A stretch of DNA of 64,000 nucleotides from Pelagibacteraceae bacterium AG-359-O02 (GTDB lineage Bacteria > Pseudomonadota > Alphaproteobacteria > Pelagibacterales > Pelagibacteraceae), in NCBI GenBank assembly GCA_003280485.1, contig QCEU01000002.1:92406-156405 (forward strand), in the 5' to 3' direction. Made by a program: the position numbers and the translations under genes. The first letter of the stretch is position 1. Each line of letters opens with the position of its first letter. This document shows positions 44,893-52,886 of this stretch, piece after piece. The notes beneath the pieces are model-generated. The model was not told where the DNA came from. It did no database searches and saw only the letters and a list, made by a program, of their open reading frames with translations.

Positions 44893-45552
44893 TTAAATAA
44901 TATCAAGTAAGTGTTTAAGATTATTAATCTGATTTTCAGGAGAGTAATCTAGATTATCAAAAATAATATTATTTCTATTCACCCAAATAGCATTAAAACC
45001 ATAATTACCACCACCAGAAACATCCCATGTATTTGCGCTTAAAAAGGCGACTTCACGTTTTTCAATCTTATATTTTTTAACTGGAATATCGTATACTTTT
45101 GAGTCTGGCTTAAAAATACCTACTTCTTCTACGGAAAAAATATCATCAAAAACTTTAAGATTATTACTAGAGACCAATTCATTGAGAAGGGAAGGAGTTC
45201 CATTTGAAAGTATTGATAGTTTGTAATTTTTTTCTTTTAATAATAGTAGAGTTTCTTTTACTTCTGGATAAGGGGAAAGAATTTTATAAAGATCAAGTAA
45301 TTCACTTTTCATATTAGGATTAATATTAAAAACTTTCATTGATTTATCTAAACTATCCTCAGTTATTTCCCAAAAATCTTTATGTCTTTTCATTAGACTT
45401 CTAAGCCAAGTATATTCTAGCTGAGTTGTTCGCCAATAATTTGAAAAACTTTCCCATTTGCTGCCAATTTTATCTTTACATTTTTCTGCCGCAGAATTGA
45501 CATCAAATAAAGTTCCATACGCATCGAAAATTATTGCTTTAATATTTTTCAT
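44893..45552 (-). CDS. Haloacid dehalogenase type II family hydrolase
   Basis: HAD enzyme of 219 residues with the full L-2-haloacid dehalogenase set. The nucleophile Asp is in IFDAYGTLFDV at 8-18, the Arg in YWRTTQLEY near 39-47, and the Ser/Asn in LSNGTPSLL near 115. The Lys is in GIFKPDSKVY near 146, and SANTWDVSGGGNYGFNAIW near 172-190 completes the site. Either halo-acid hydrolysis or a housekeeping phosphatase role is possible. It heads a four-gene minus operon with DoxX, pirin and quinone reductase. Confidence 0.88.
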   Translation of the reverse strand: MKNIKAIIFDAYGTLFDVNSAAEKCKDKIGSKWESFSNYWRTTQLEYTWLRSLMKRHKDFWEITEDSLDKSMKVFNINPNMKSELLDLYKILSPYPEVKETLLLLKEKNYKLSILSNGTPSLLNELVSSNNLKVFDDIFSVEEVGIFKPDSKVYDIPVKKYKIEKREVAFLSANTWDVSGGGNYGFNAIWVNRNNIIFDNLDYSPENQINNLKHLLDII

Positions 45553-45568
45553 AAATTACTTTCTTGAT

Positions 45569-46279
45569 ATGAGTAATATTAGAATATTTTTTCCTGAAAG
45601 TTTATCTCTTAATTTTAATTCTTGGCTTGAAAAACCACAATCACACTATTTAACAAAAGTAATGAGACTTAAAATTGGTGAAAATTTTTCATTATTTAAT
45701 AAAAATGGAGAGTGGTTAGCTAAAATTAATAATATCAGTAGTGACAAAGTTGAATTTAGTATTCAAGAAAAATTAAGAAATAAAGAAAACCCGGTAGAAA
45801 TTTGGTTGGCATTTTCGCCAATTAAATCAAATTATTCTAATTTCATGATACAGAAGGCCACTGAATTGGGTGTAACTAAATTTATTCCAATTATTTTTGA
45901 TAGAACAATTGTAAGAAAGATTAATTCTAAAAGATTAGAAAAAATAATTATAGAGGCAACAGAGCAGTCAAATAGAATAAATCTTCCTTCTTTAGAAAAA
46001 CCTCAAAACTTGAAAAGTTTCTTAAAAAAAAATGAAAATAAAATAGATTTAATTTTTACCGACCTTAATACTAAAAATAAAAAAATTGAGTTAAATAAAG
46101 ACAGAAGTAAATCATTGTGTATTATAATTGGACCTGAGGGTGATTTTTCAGAGCAAGAAAGGAATAATATTTTAAATTTTAAAAGTGTAAAATCATTTAA
46201 AATAAATGAAAATATTCTCAGATCAGAGACAGCAGTAATTTCGTCGATATCAATAATTAGTTATATTTTGAATTTATAA
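45569..46279 (+). CDS. rsmE: 16S rRNA (uracil1498-N3)-methyltransferase
   Basis: SPOUT-class enzyme that methylates 16S rRNA U1498. I start it at ATG 45569 (MSNIRIFFPES), giving 236 residues; the in-frame ATG at 45458 lies inside the divergent HAD gene. HYLTKVMRLKIGENFSLFN near 25-43 is the PUA-like part, KATELGVTKFIPI near 95-107, and the knot with IIGPEGDFSEQE near 190-201 and LRSETAVISSISI near 219. It overlaps the Sco gene by 6 bases. Confidence 0.92.
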   Translation: MSNIRIFFPESLSLNFNSWLEKPQSHYLTKVMRLKIGENFSLFNKNGEWLAKINNISSDKVEFSIQEKLRNKENPVEIWLAFSPIKSNYSNFMIQKATELGVTKFIPIIFDRTIVRKINSKRLEKIIIEATEQSNRINLPSLEKPQNLKSFLKKNENKIDLIFTDLNTKNKKIELNKDRSKSLCIIIGPEGDFSEQERNNILNFKSVKSFKINENILRSETAVISSISIISYILNL

Positions 46280-46861
46280 ATATTTGTTAATTAATTTGAT
46301 TGATTTTTTAATATCGTCTCTGTGAGAAATTTTAGCAATATATTTTCCATCTTTTAGTAGAATCACGGGTGAGCTATGATCAACATTGTAATCACCATTT
46401 TCAAGAAAAATCTTTTGACTGATTATTCCCCATGATTGTGATAATAAAAAAATTTCACCTGGATCTCCAGTGATTCCAACAAACTCGTTATCAAAATTTC
46501 TTAGATAATCTTTAATAACTTCTGGAGTATCTCTTTTAGGATCAACGCTAATAAAAAAAACTTTTAAATCTTTTTTTTTATTTTTCTTTATTCTATTCAA
46601 TGCGATATCCATTTTATTTAAAGTCATTGGGCAAATATCAGGACAATTTGTAAAACCAAAAAAAATTGCAGTTAAAGGTCCATCAAAAGATTCTTGAGTT
46701 ATAATATTATTGTTCATATCTTTAAGCACAAAATTTGAGCCCTTAAATGCTGCGACTGATTGGTCTTTTTGTTCTTTCATAGAAAGAAATACGGGAAGCA
46801 TCAAAAAAAAGAATATTGTTAAGCATCCAGTTAATACTGCAATTGAGGTTTTTATTTTCAT
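46274..46861 (-). CDS. SCO1/SenC family copper chaperone
   Basis: Membrane-anchored thioredoxin-fold protein that helps build the CuA centre of cytochrome oxidase. It has 195 residues with an N-terminal helix at 8-28. The copper motif is FTNCPDICPMTL near 71-82 (CxxxC), with the later His in NVDHSSPVILL near 160-170. It is adjacent to the cytochrome oxidase genes, divergent from the extra subunit III. Confidence 0.93.
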   Translation of the reverse strand: MKIKTSIAVLTGCLTIFFFLMLPVFLSMKEQKDQSVAAFKGSNFVLKDMNNNIITQESFDGPLTAIFFGFTNCPDICPMTLNKMDIALNRIKKNKKKDLKVFFISVDPKRDTPEVIKDYLRNFDNEFVGITGDPGEIFLLSQSWGIISQKIFLENGDYNVDHSSPVILLKDGKYIAKISHRDDIKKSIKLINKYL

Positions 46862-46897
46862 TATTGTAAAATTATATATAGGAACTATATAAACAAT

Positions 46898-47575
46898 ATG
46901 TCTCTATTAAAGAAAATATTTGGCACATTAACTGAAAAACCTTGGGAACAAGATCAAGCGGTAATTGATAGTGGCCATTCTGGAAAAACATTTGAAATTT
47001 CAAATCAAATGTCGGCTGTTATTATTATTTTTGGAGTAAGTACAACTTTATTTAGTTTAATTTTTACTGGCTACCTTTACTCACTACCCCCTGAACAAGA
47101 TACAACTTTTATACTTAAGACAAATTTACTTTGGATAAATACATTGGTCTTAATTCTAGTAACAATATTTTTTAATAGAATAAGTAAAGATTTAAAAAAT
47201 GGAATTACAAACACAATAAAAAAAAATCTAATTTATGTAGGTGCTTTAAGTTATATATTTTTATTTCTACAATTAGCTTTATGGTACCAGCTTATGAAAA
47301 GTGGGAATTTTGTTTCAACTAATACATATTTTTCATCTTATTATTTCTTTACCGCATTACATGGTATTCATCTTTTAGGAGGTCTCTATTTTTGGGGCAA
47401 AGTAAGCTCAAAAATTTTTAAATTAGATGAGAAAGATTACAACAAAGAAGAAAAAAGTATTAATGCTCTTTCATTGTACTGGTTATTTCTATTTATAGTT
47501 TGGCTAGTTTTCTTTACAATAATGTTTGCATACAATGATACTGTTATAGAATTCTGCAAATCTTTGATTGCATAA
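46898..47575 (+). CDS. Heme-copper oxidase subunit III-like protein (extra copy)
   Basis: A 225-residue membrane protein with five hydrophobic segments and a 35-residue N-terminal extension. TALHGIHLLGGLYFWGKV near 148-165 and SLYWLFLFIVWLVFFTIMF near 192-210 correspond to the last helices of subunit III. The main operon contains a separate coxC at 50585, so this is a second, diverged subunit III. It may serve the same oxidase, or its assembly. It is between Sco and a small membrane gene, not directly in the coxBAC string. Confidence 0.8.
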   Translation: MSLLKKIFGTLTEKPWEQDQAVIDSGHSGKTFEISNQMSAVIIIFGVSTTLFSLIFTGYLYSLPPEQDTTFILKTNLLWINTLVLILVTIFFNRISKDLKNGITNTIKKNLIYVGALSYIFLFLQLALWYQLMKSGNFVSTNTYFSSYYFFTALHGIHLLGGLYFWGKVSSKIFKLDEKDYNKEEKSINALSLYWLFLFIVWLVFFTIMFAYNDTVIEFCKSLIA

Positions 47576-47576
47576 T

Positions 47577-47768
47577 TTATATAAATAAAACTAACACTGA
47601 TCCAAACACTGCGATTATAATTAAAAGTATATTAACTGATCTTAGATATCTTTTAGTTTCAGGTTTTGTCTCTCCTTTTGAGAATCTTCCTGCACCTAAA
47701 GAAATTACAAAATAGAATGCCAAAACCAAAGTAAGAATTGTTATCAAAATACCTAATTTACCGAGCAT
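47577..47768 (-). CDS. Small two-helix membrane protein
   Basis: A 63-residue protein with membrane segments at about 5-24 and 46-62 joined by a basic loop containing GRFSKGETKPETKRYLRSV. This layout recalls HIG1-type or DUF2909 'twin transmembrane' proteins that sit near cytochrome oxidase genes, but the match is by layout only. It is divergent from coxB and converges with the extra subunit III 1 base away. Confidence 0.65.
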   Translation of the reverse strand: MLGKLGILITILTLVLAFYFVISLGAGRFSKGETKPETKRYLRSVNILLIIIAVFGSVLVLFI

Positions 47769-47788
47769 AAATATATTGATTATATTAG

Positions 47789-47821
47789 TATAATTAATAT
47801 GTTTTATGACATTTTGTCATA
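47789..47821 (+). promoter_or_regulatory. Candidate coxB promoter with palindromic operator or hairpin
   Basis: An exact TATAAT at 47789-47794 would start transcription near 47801. Right behind lies a perfect dyad TATGACA-TTT-TGTCATA (47805-47821), ending 34 bases before the coxB ATG. As DNA it is a typical dimeric repressor site; as RNA it would be a 7-bp hairpin at the 5' end. The regulator is unknown. Confidence 0.45.
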
Positions 47822-47855
47822 GGTATTTATAGGATTATTCTTCTATATAAGCACT

Positions 47856-48692
47856 ATGCATGCAGGAATAATTTTTTTATTAGTAATCATCGGATCTGTC
47901 TTATTTCATGTTTTTACCCCTTGGTATTGGACCGATATAGCATCAAATTGGGGTGGAATGGACGATACTATAACTCTTACTTTTTGGGTAGGCGGAGGAG
48001 TATTCGTAGCTGTTTGCCTATTTATGATTTACTGTGTTTTTAGATATTCACATAAAGAAGATAGAAGAGCAGAATATAAACCTGAAGATAAAAAATTAGA
48101 AAAAATTTTAACATGGGCTACTACCTTAGGAGTTGCCGCTTTACTAGCACCTGGTCTTATTATTTGGAATCAATATGTAAATGTTCCAAAGAATGCAATT
48201 GAAGTTGATGTGATGGCATGGCAATGGGGATGGCAATATAGACTTCCTGGAGCAGATGGAAAATTAGGAACTACACAAGTAAGAAACATTGCTGACAATA
48301 ATCCATTTGGTATCAACCCAGATGATCCATTTGGAAGAGATGACATAATGGTTGAGAGTGATGTTATAAATTTAGAAAACAATAGACCTGTAAAAATTTT
48401 ACTAAGATCAGTAGACGTGCTTCATAATTGGTATGTTCCACAATTTAGAGCAAAAATGGATGCAGTTCCAGGAACTGTTACTTTCTATTGGTTTGAACCT
48501 AACAAAGTAGGTGAATACGAAGTTTTATGTGCAGAGTATTGTGGTGTTGGACACTATGCAATGAGAGGTGGTGTAGAGGTCCAAGATAAAGCCGATTATG
48601 AAGTTTGGTTAAGCGAACAAGAAACTTTTGAGGAATTATCTGCAAGATATGAAAAATTAAACGTGGATGGGAACAAATTGGCCAAAAAATAA
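47856..48692 (+). CDS. coxB: Cytochrome c oxidase subunit II
   Basis: Carries the CuA entry site for electrons from cytochrome c. It has 278 residues with an N-terminal membrane segment at 1-20, and further helices near 45-65 and 88-107. The cupredoxin domain has VMAWQWGWQY near 118-127 (aromatic electron path), VLHNWYVPQF near 188-197 and the complete CuA set CAEYCGVGHYAM near 225-236. No heme-binding CxxCH extension is present, so it is an ordinary aa3-type subunit. Confidence 0.95.
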   Translation: MHAGIIFLLVIIGSVLFHVFTPWYWTDIASNWGGMDDTITLTFWVGGGVFVAVCLFMIYCVFRYSHKEDRRAEYKPEDKKLEKILTWATTLGVAALLAPGLIIWNQYVNVPKNAIEVDVMAWQWGWQYRLPGADGKLGTTQVRNIADNNPFGINPDDPFGRDDIMVESDVINLENNRPVKILLRSVDVLHNWYVPQFRAKMDAVPGTVTFYWFEPNKVGEYEVLCAEYCGVGHYAMRGGVEVQDKADYEVWLSEQETFEELSARYEKLNVDGNKLAKK

Positions 48693-48735
48693 CAATTTAT
48701 TAATTTAAAAAAAAATATATATAGAGGATAAAATT

Positions 48736-50574
48736 ATGTCAGACGAATACGATAACAATAAATCATATCAAGCCCAGTCATCAGAAGTAATGGATGGTTC
48801 AACTGGCTCTGTGAATCCAGATATAGATTATGTAAGACCAGCAGAAGTTGGTGAGCAAGATTTATATCATGGACATAGTTTTATCGAAAAATGGGTTTTT
48901 TGCCAGGATGCAAAAGTTATCGGAGTACAATATTTCTTAACTGCAGTATTTACTGGAATTGTAGGTTTAATTTTATCTTGGTTAATGAGACTTCAATTAG
49001 GTTTTCCAGAATTAGCAGGTTTCATGACAGCAGAACATTATTATCAATTTGTAACTATGCATGGAATGATCATGGTAGTTTACTTTTTAACTGCACTATT
49101 TCTTGGAGGCTTTGGAAATTATCTAATTCCACTCATGGTAGGAGCAAGAGATATGGTTTTCCCATATGTCAATATGCTTAGCTTCTGGATGTTCTTTGTT
49201 GCAGTTGCAGTTTTAATGGCAAGTTTCTTTGTTCCGGGTGGACCAACAGGAGCGGGGTGGACCTTGTATCCTCCACAAACTATTTTGGAGGGAACCCCTG
49301 GATCAGGTATGGGAATACTTCTTATGCTTATATCTTTATCATTGTTTGTAATTGGTTTCACAATGGGTGGACTGAATTATATGATTACAATTCTACAAGC
49401 TAGAACTAGAGGAATGACCTTAATGAGAATGCCTTTAACAGTTTGGGGTATTTTCACAGCAACTGTACTAGCAATGTTAGCATTTCCAGCACTACTAGTT
49501 AGTGCAATAATGATGACATTAGATAAGGTTCTACAAACAAGTTTCTTTATGCCAACAATATTGAAGGCTGGTGAGGTTCTTGAATATGGTGGTGGAAGCC
49601 CAATACTTTTCCAACACTTATTTTGGTTCTTTGGACACCCTGAAGTTTACATAGTTGCATTGCCTGCATTTGGAATAGTTTCAGACTTGATATCAGTTCA
49701 TGCAAGAAAAAACATATTTGGTTACAGAATGATGGTTTGGGCAATTGTTGGTATTGGAGGTTTAAGTTTCTTTGTGTGGGCTCACCACATGTACGTTAGT
49801 GGAATGAACCCATGGTTTGGATTTTTCTTTGCAACAACAACATTAATTATTGCCGTTCCAACAGCCATGAAAGTTTATAACTGGATACTTACTTTATGGA
49901 GAGGAAATATTAGAATTAATACTGTAATGTTATGGTGTCTAGGATTTATAGTAACATTTGTAAATGGTGGAATTACTGGAATATTTTTAGGAAATGTTTC
50001 AGTTGATGTTCCGCTATCTGATACATATTTTGTAATAGCCCACTTCCATATGGTCATGGGTATTGCACCATTAATGGTTATTATGGGAGCGGTTTATCAT
50101 TGGTTCCCATTAGTAGCTGGAAAAATGTTACACGAGGGTCTAGGAAAATGGCACTTCTGGATTACTTTTTTAGGAGCATATTCAATTTATTTCCCAATGC
50201 ATTACTTAGGTTTTATTGGAGTTCCAAGAAGATATTTTGAAATGTATGATAGTCCGTACATGACGTCTGCAGTTGGCATGAACGAATTTATAAGTATTGC
50301 AGCATTTATAGTTGGTGCAGCACAGTTTATTTTAGTTTTCAATATCATTAAAACATTAAAAACAGGTAAAAAAGCTGAACAAAACCCTTGGAAAGCAAAT
50401 TCACTTGAATGGTATACATCTACTGTTCCGCCAGAGCATGGTAACTTTGGGGAAAGACTTCCAGTTGTTCATAGATGGCCATATGATTTTAGTGTTCCAG
50501 GAGCAAAGGATGACTTTATTCCACAAACAACTGCACCTAGTGAAGTCATACACACAGAAGTAGAGAAAACTTAA
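48736..50574 (+). CDS. coxA: Cytochrome c oxidase subunit I
   Basis: Catalytic subunit with heme a, heme a3 and CuB. It has 612 residues with a 60-residue soluble N-terminal extension and twelve helices. Heme a ligand His is in MHGMIM near 109. GHPEVY near 299-303 contains the CuB His, the cross-linked Tyr and the Glu that defines type A1 oxidases. HH in VWAHHMYVSG near 350 and HFHMVMG near 436 give remaining ligands. It follows coxB by 43 bases. Confidence 0.97.
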   Translation: MSDEYDNNKSYQAQSSEVMDGSTGSVNPDIDYVRPAEVGEQDLYHGHSFIEKWVFCQDAKVIGVQYFLTAVFTGIVGLILSWLMRLQLGFPELAGFMTAEHYYQFVTMHGMIMVVYFLTALFLGGFGNYLIPLMVGARDMVFPYVNMLSFWMFFVAVAVLMASFFVPGGPTGAGWTLYPPQTILEGTPGSGMGILLMLISLSLFVIGFTMGGLNYMITILQARTRGMTLMRMPLTVWGIFTATVLAMLAFPALLVSAIMMTLDKVLQTSFFMPTILKAGEVLEYGGGSPILFQHLFWFFGHPEVYIVALPAFGIVSDLISVHARKNIFGYRMMVWAIVGIGGLSFFVWAHHMYVSGMNPWFGFFFATTTLIIAVPTAMKVYNWILTLWRGNIRINTVMLWCLGFIVTFVNGGITGIFLGNVSVDVPLSDTYFVIAHFHMVMGIAPLMVIMGAVYHWFPLVAGKMLHEGLGKWHFWITFLGAYSIYFPMHYLGFIGVPRRYFEMYDSPYMTSAVGMNEFISIAAFIVGAAQFILVFNIIKTLKTGKKAEQNPWKANSLEWYTSTVPPEHGNFGERLPVVHRWPYDFSVPGAKDDFIPQTTAPSEVIHTEVEKT

Positions 50575-50584
50575 GAGAAAAACA

Positions 50585-51295
50585 ATGTCTGAACAAAAAA
50601 TAGACGGCTTCGAACTTAAACCTGGGTTTAAGGGCATGGCGTCTGACACTGGTTCAGACCAAACGATGTTTAAAGGTGTTCATTGGGGCAAAGCCATGAT
50701 GTGGATCTTTTTATTGAGTGATACTTTTGTATTTAGCTGTTTTTTAATTTCTTATATGAAAGGTAGAGGATCGACCATTGTTGATTGGCCTAATACGAGT
50801 GAGGTTTTTTCTTTATATGTAGGAGGTGTACCTGTCCCACTTCTACTGATTGCGATAATGACTTTTGTGTTGATCACAAGTAGTGGAACAATGGCTTTAG
50901 CAGTTAAATATGGTTACGAAAAAAATCGTAAAATGTGTGGTTGGCTAATTCTAGCTACTGCTGTAGGTGGTCTTACTTTTGTAGGAATGCAAGTGTTTGA
51001 GTGGTCTAAATTAATTCATGAAGGTGTTAGACCTTGGGGAAATCCTTTTGGTGCATCACAGTTTGGTTCTTTCTTTTTTATGATAACAGGTTTTCATGGT
51101 TTCCATGTCTCTATTGGGGTAATTTTCTTATTTATTTACACTTACAAAGTTTTTGCCGGTCATTATGAGAGCAAAAAAAGAGGCTGGTTTACTAAAATGA
51201 AAGGGGATTATGTTGAAATTGAAATATTAGGTCTTTATTGGCACTTTGTAGATCTAGTTTGGGTTTTCATTTTCGCATTTTTCTATTTGTGGTAA
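50585..51295 (+). CDS. coxC: Cytochrome c oxidase subunit III
   Basis: Structural subunit III, 236 residues, with about five helices. WGKAMMWIFLLSDTFVFSCF near 35-54, FFMITGFHGFHVSIGVIFLF near 160-179 and a closing IEILGLYWHFVDLVWVFIF region near 215-233 are canonical. It starts 10 bases after coxA and ends 8 bases before the subunit IV gene. Confidence 0.94.
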   Translation: MSEQKIDGFELKPGFKGMASDTGSDQTMFKGVHWGKAMMWIFLLSDTFVFSCFLISYMKGRGSTIVDWPNTSEVFSLYVGGVPVPLLLIAIMTFVLITSSGTMALAVKYGYEKNRKMCGWLILATAVGGLTFVGMQVFEWSKLIHEGVRPWGNPFGASQFGSFFFMITGFHGFHVSIGVIFLFIYTYKVFAGHYESKKRGWFTKMKGDYVEIEILGLYWHFVDLVWVFIFAFFYLW

Positions 51296-51303
51296 AATAA
51301 AAT

Positions 51304-51663
51304 ATGGAAGAGACTAACAAAATGGAAGAAACAACAAAAAAAGACGAGCAAACAGGTACTCAAAAGATAGGGATTTATCTTTGGATTTGGTTGTTATTAT
51401 TTGTTCTAAGTTTTTTTTCGTACATGGTTGACTGGTACCAATTTCAAGGAATGTTAAGATGGTCATTAATATTATTCTTTATGTTTTTAAAGGCTGGGTT
51501 AATTATGGCTTTTTTCATGCACTTATTTTGGGAAAGATACGCTTTAGTAAATGTTCTGTTATGGCCAATGACAGCAATTGCCTGTTTTATATTTTTAATG
51601 ACTGCAGAATTTAAATATACACTGTTTTCAAGATTTTTTTATTTTGTAGTAGGGGGAGCTTAA
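51304..51663 (+). CDS. Cytochrome c oxidase subunit IV (bacterial CoxD/CyoD-like)
   Basis: Small subunit of 119 residues with three membrane helices from about 24 onward after a charged start. Signature features include IYLWIWLLLFVLSFFSYMVD and LFFMFLKAGLIMAFFMHLFW near 59-78. It fits the prokaryotic subunit IV family. Its stop lies 1 base before the next start. Confidence 0.82.
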   Translation: MEETNKMEETTKKDEQTGTQKIGIYLWIWLLLFVLSFFSYMVDWYQFQGMLRWSLILFFMFLKAGLIMAFFMHLFWERYALVNVLLWPMTAIACFIFLMTAEFKYTLFSRFFYFVVGGA

Positions 51664-51664
51664 T

Positions 51665-51928
51665 ATGGACGCCTACGGATACTTAGCTTTTTTCTTAATT
51701 TTATTTGTTTTTTTTATTTATATTGTTTGGTTTGGTTATTCGGTAAAAGTTGAAAACCAAAAAGAACAAGGTGATAAAGTCACAATAAATCCTTACGATC
51801 AAATACCTTTAAGTAGAAGATTAATTGATAAAAAAAACAGTAAAGTAGGTATATTCGATCTTGGGAATCATATTTTAATAGCAGGCGTTATATTACTTGT
51901 AATATTTGTTTCACTGAATGTCGAGTAA
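51665..51928 (+). CDS. Small two-helix membrane protein in the cox operon
   Basis: An 87-residue protein with helices near 3-25 and 67-84 and a charged central loop (KEQGDKVTINPYDQIPLSRR). I recognise no family. Its position between subunit IV and ctaB, with 1-2 base gaps, points to a role in oxidase structure or assembly. Confidence 0.7.
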   Translation: MDAYGYLAFFLILFVFFIYIVWFGYSVKVENQKEQGDKVTINPYDQIPLSRRLIDKKNSKVGIFDLGNHILIAGVILLVIFVSLNVE

Positions 51929-51930
51929 CA

Positions 51931-52845
51931 GTGACTACAAATACAATTAAAAAAAAATCAGTTTATATTAGCCCTATTTCTTATTCAAAATATTTATTAT
52001 TATTGATGAAACCAAGGGTAATGTCTTTGGTCATCTTTACTTGTGCTGTTGGATTATTAACAGCCCCAGTTTCAGTTTCATTTCTTAATTCAATAGTTGC
52101 AATATTTTTTGTGGCAATGGGTGCGGGTGCAGCTGGTGCATTAAATATGTGGTACGAAGCAGACCTTGATAAATTAATGACAAGAACATGTTTAAGACCA
52201 ATTCCTACTGGAAAGGTGAACAGGGAGCACGCTTTATTATTTGGAACTGTATTATCGATGGTATCTGTAGTTGGTCTTTATTATTTTTCAAATTTAACAT
52301 CAGCTATTTTATTATCAATAACGATCGCCTTTTACGTTTTTGTTTATACAATTTGGCTAAAAAGAAAAACTCCTCAAAACATAGTTATAGGAGGCGCATC
52401 AGGGGCATTACCGCCAGTTATAGGTTGGACTATAGCTACCAACTCATTAACATTAGAACCGGTTACATTTTTCTTAATTATATTCTTTTGGACCCCGTCT
52501 CATTTTTGGGCACTCAGCCTTTATAAAGCAGAGGATTATCAGAAAGCTAAAATTCCTATGCTACCCATTACTAATGGTATTGAAGAAACGAAGAAAAATA
52601 TATTTGTTTATTCTTTAATAATGCTGCCAGTAGTAATATTACCATATTATATTGGTTTTGCAGGCGAAACATTCTTAATAGTTTCATTATTACTTACCTT
52701 TTATTACAACTATGTATGTTATGATCTTCTTAAGTTCAAAAAAAACAAATTTGAAATAAAAAAGGCTAAAAAGGTATTTTCTTACTCAATTTTTTACTTA
52801 TTTTTGCTTTTTGTCTTATTTTTGGTAGACCAGATTATAAGATAA
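51931..52845 (+). CDS. ctaB: Protoheme IX farnesyltransferase
   Basis: Makes heme O from heme B as the first step to heme A. It has 304 residues and about nine helices. LLLMKPRVMSLVIFT near 23-37, NMWYEADLDKLMTRTCLRPI near 73-92 (prenyl-diphosphate Asp motif) and the DYQKAKIPMLP region near 203-213 are typical. The start codon is GTG at 51931. The heme A synthase CtaA and the Cu chaperone Cox11/CtaG are not seen in the window. Confidence 0.93.
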   Translation: MTTNTIKKKSVYISPISYSKYLLLLMKPRVMSLVIFTCAVGLLTAPVSVSFLNSIVAIFFVAMGAGAAGALNMWYEADLDKLMTRTCLRPIPTGKVNREHALLFGTVLSMVSVVGLYYFSNLTSAILLSITIAFYVFVYTIWLKRKTPQNIVIGGASGALPPVIGWTIATNSLTLEPVTFFLIIFFWTPSHFWALSLYKAEDYQKAKIPMLPITNGIEETKKNIFVYSLIMLPVVILPYYIGFAGETFLIVSLLLTFYYNYVCYDLLKFKKNKFEIKKAKKVFSYSIFYLFLLFVLFLVDQIIR

Positions 52846-52886
52846 ATAATTCTATTTATTTTATAAGAAAATGGTAAAAAAAATTC

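Noticed and set aside
45458-45568. Upstream ATG that would extend RsmE by 37 residues
   Set aside because: It sits inside the divergent HAD dehalogenase gene; RsmE proteins begin close to RIFFPES.
49119-49361. Minus-strand ORFs inside coxA (also 49547-49744 and 49875-50057)
   Set aside because: Antisense to conserved helices and active-site motifs of CoxA; they arise from the low frequency of stops in that frame.
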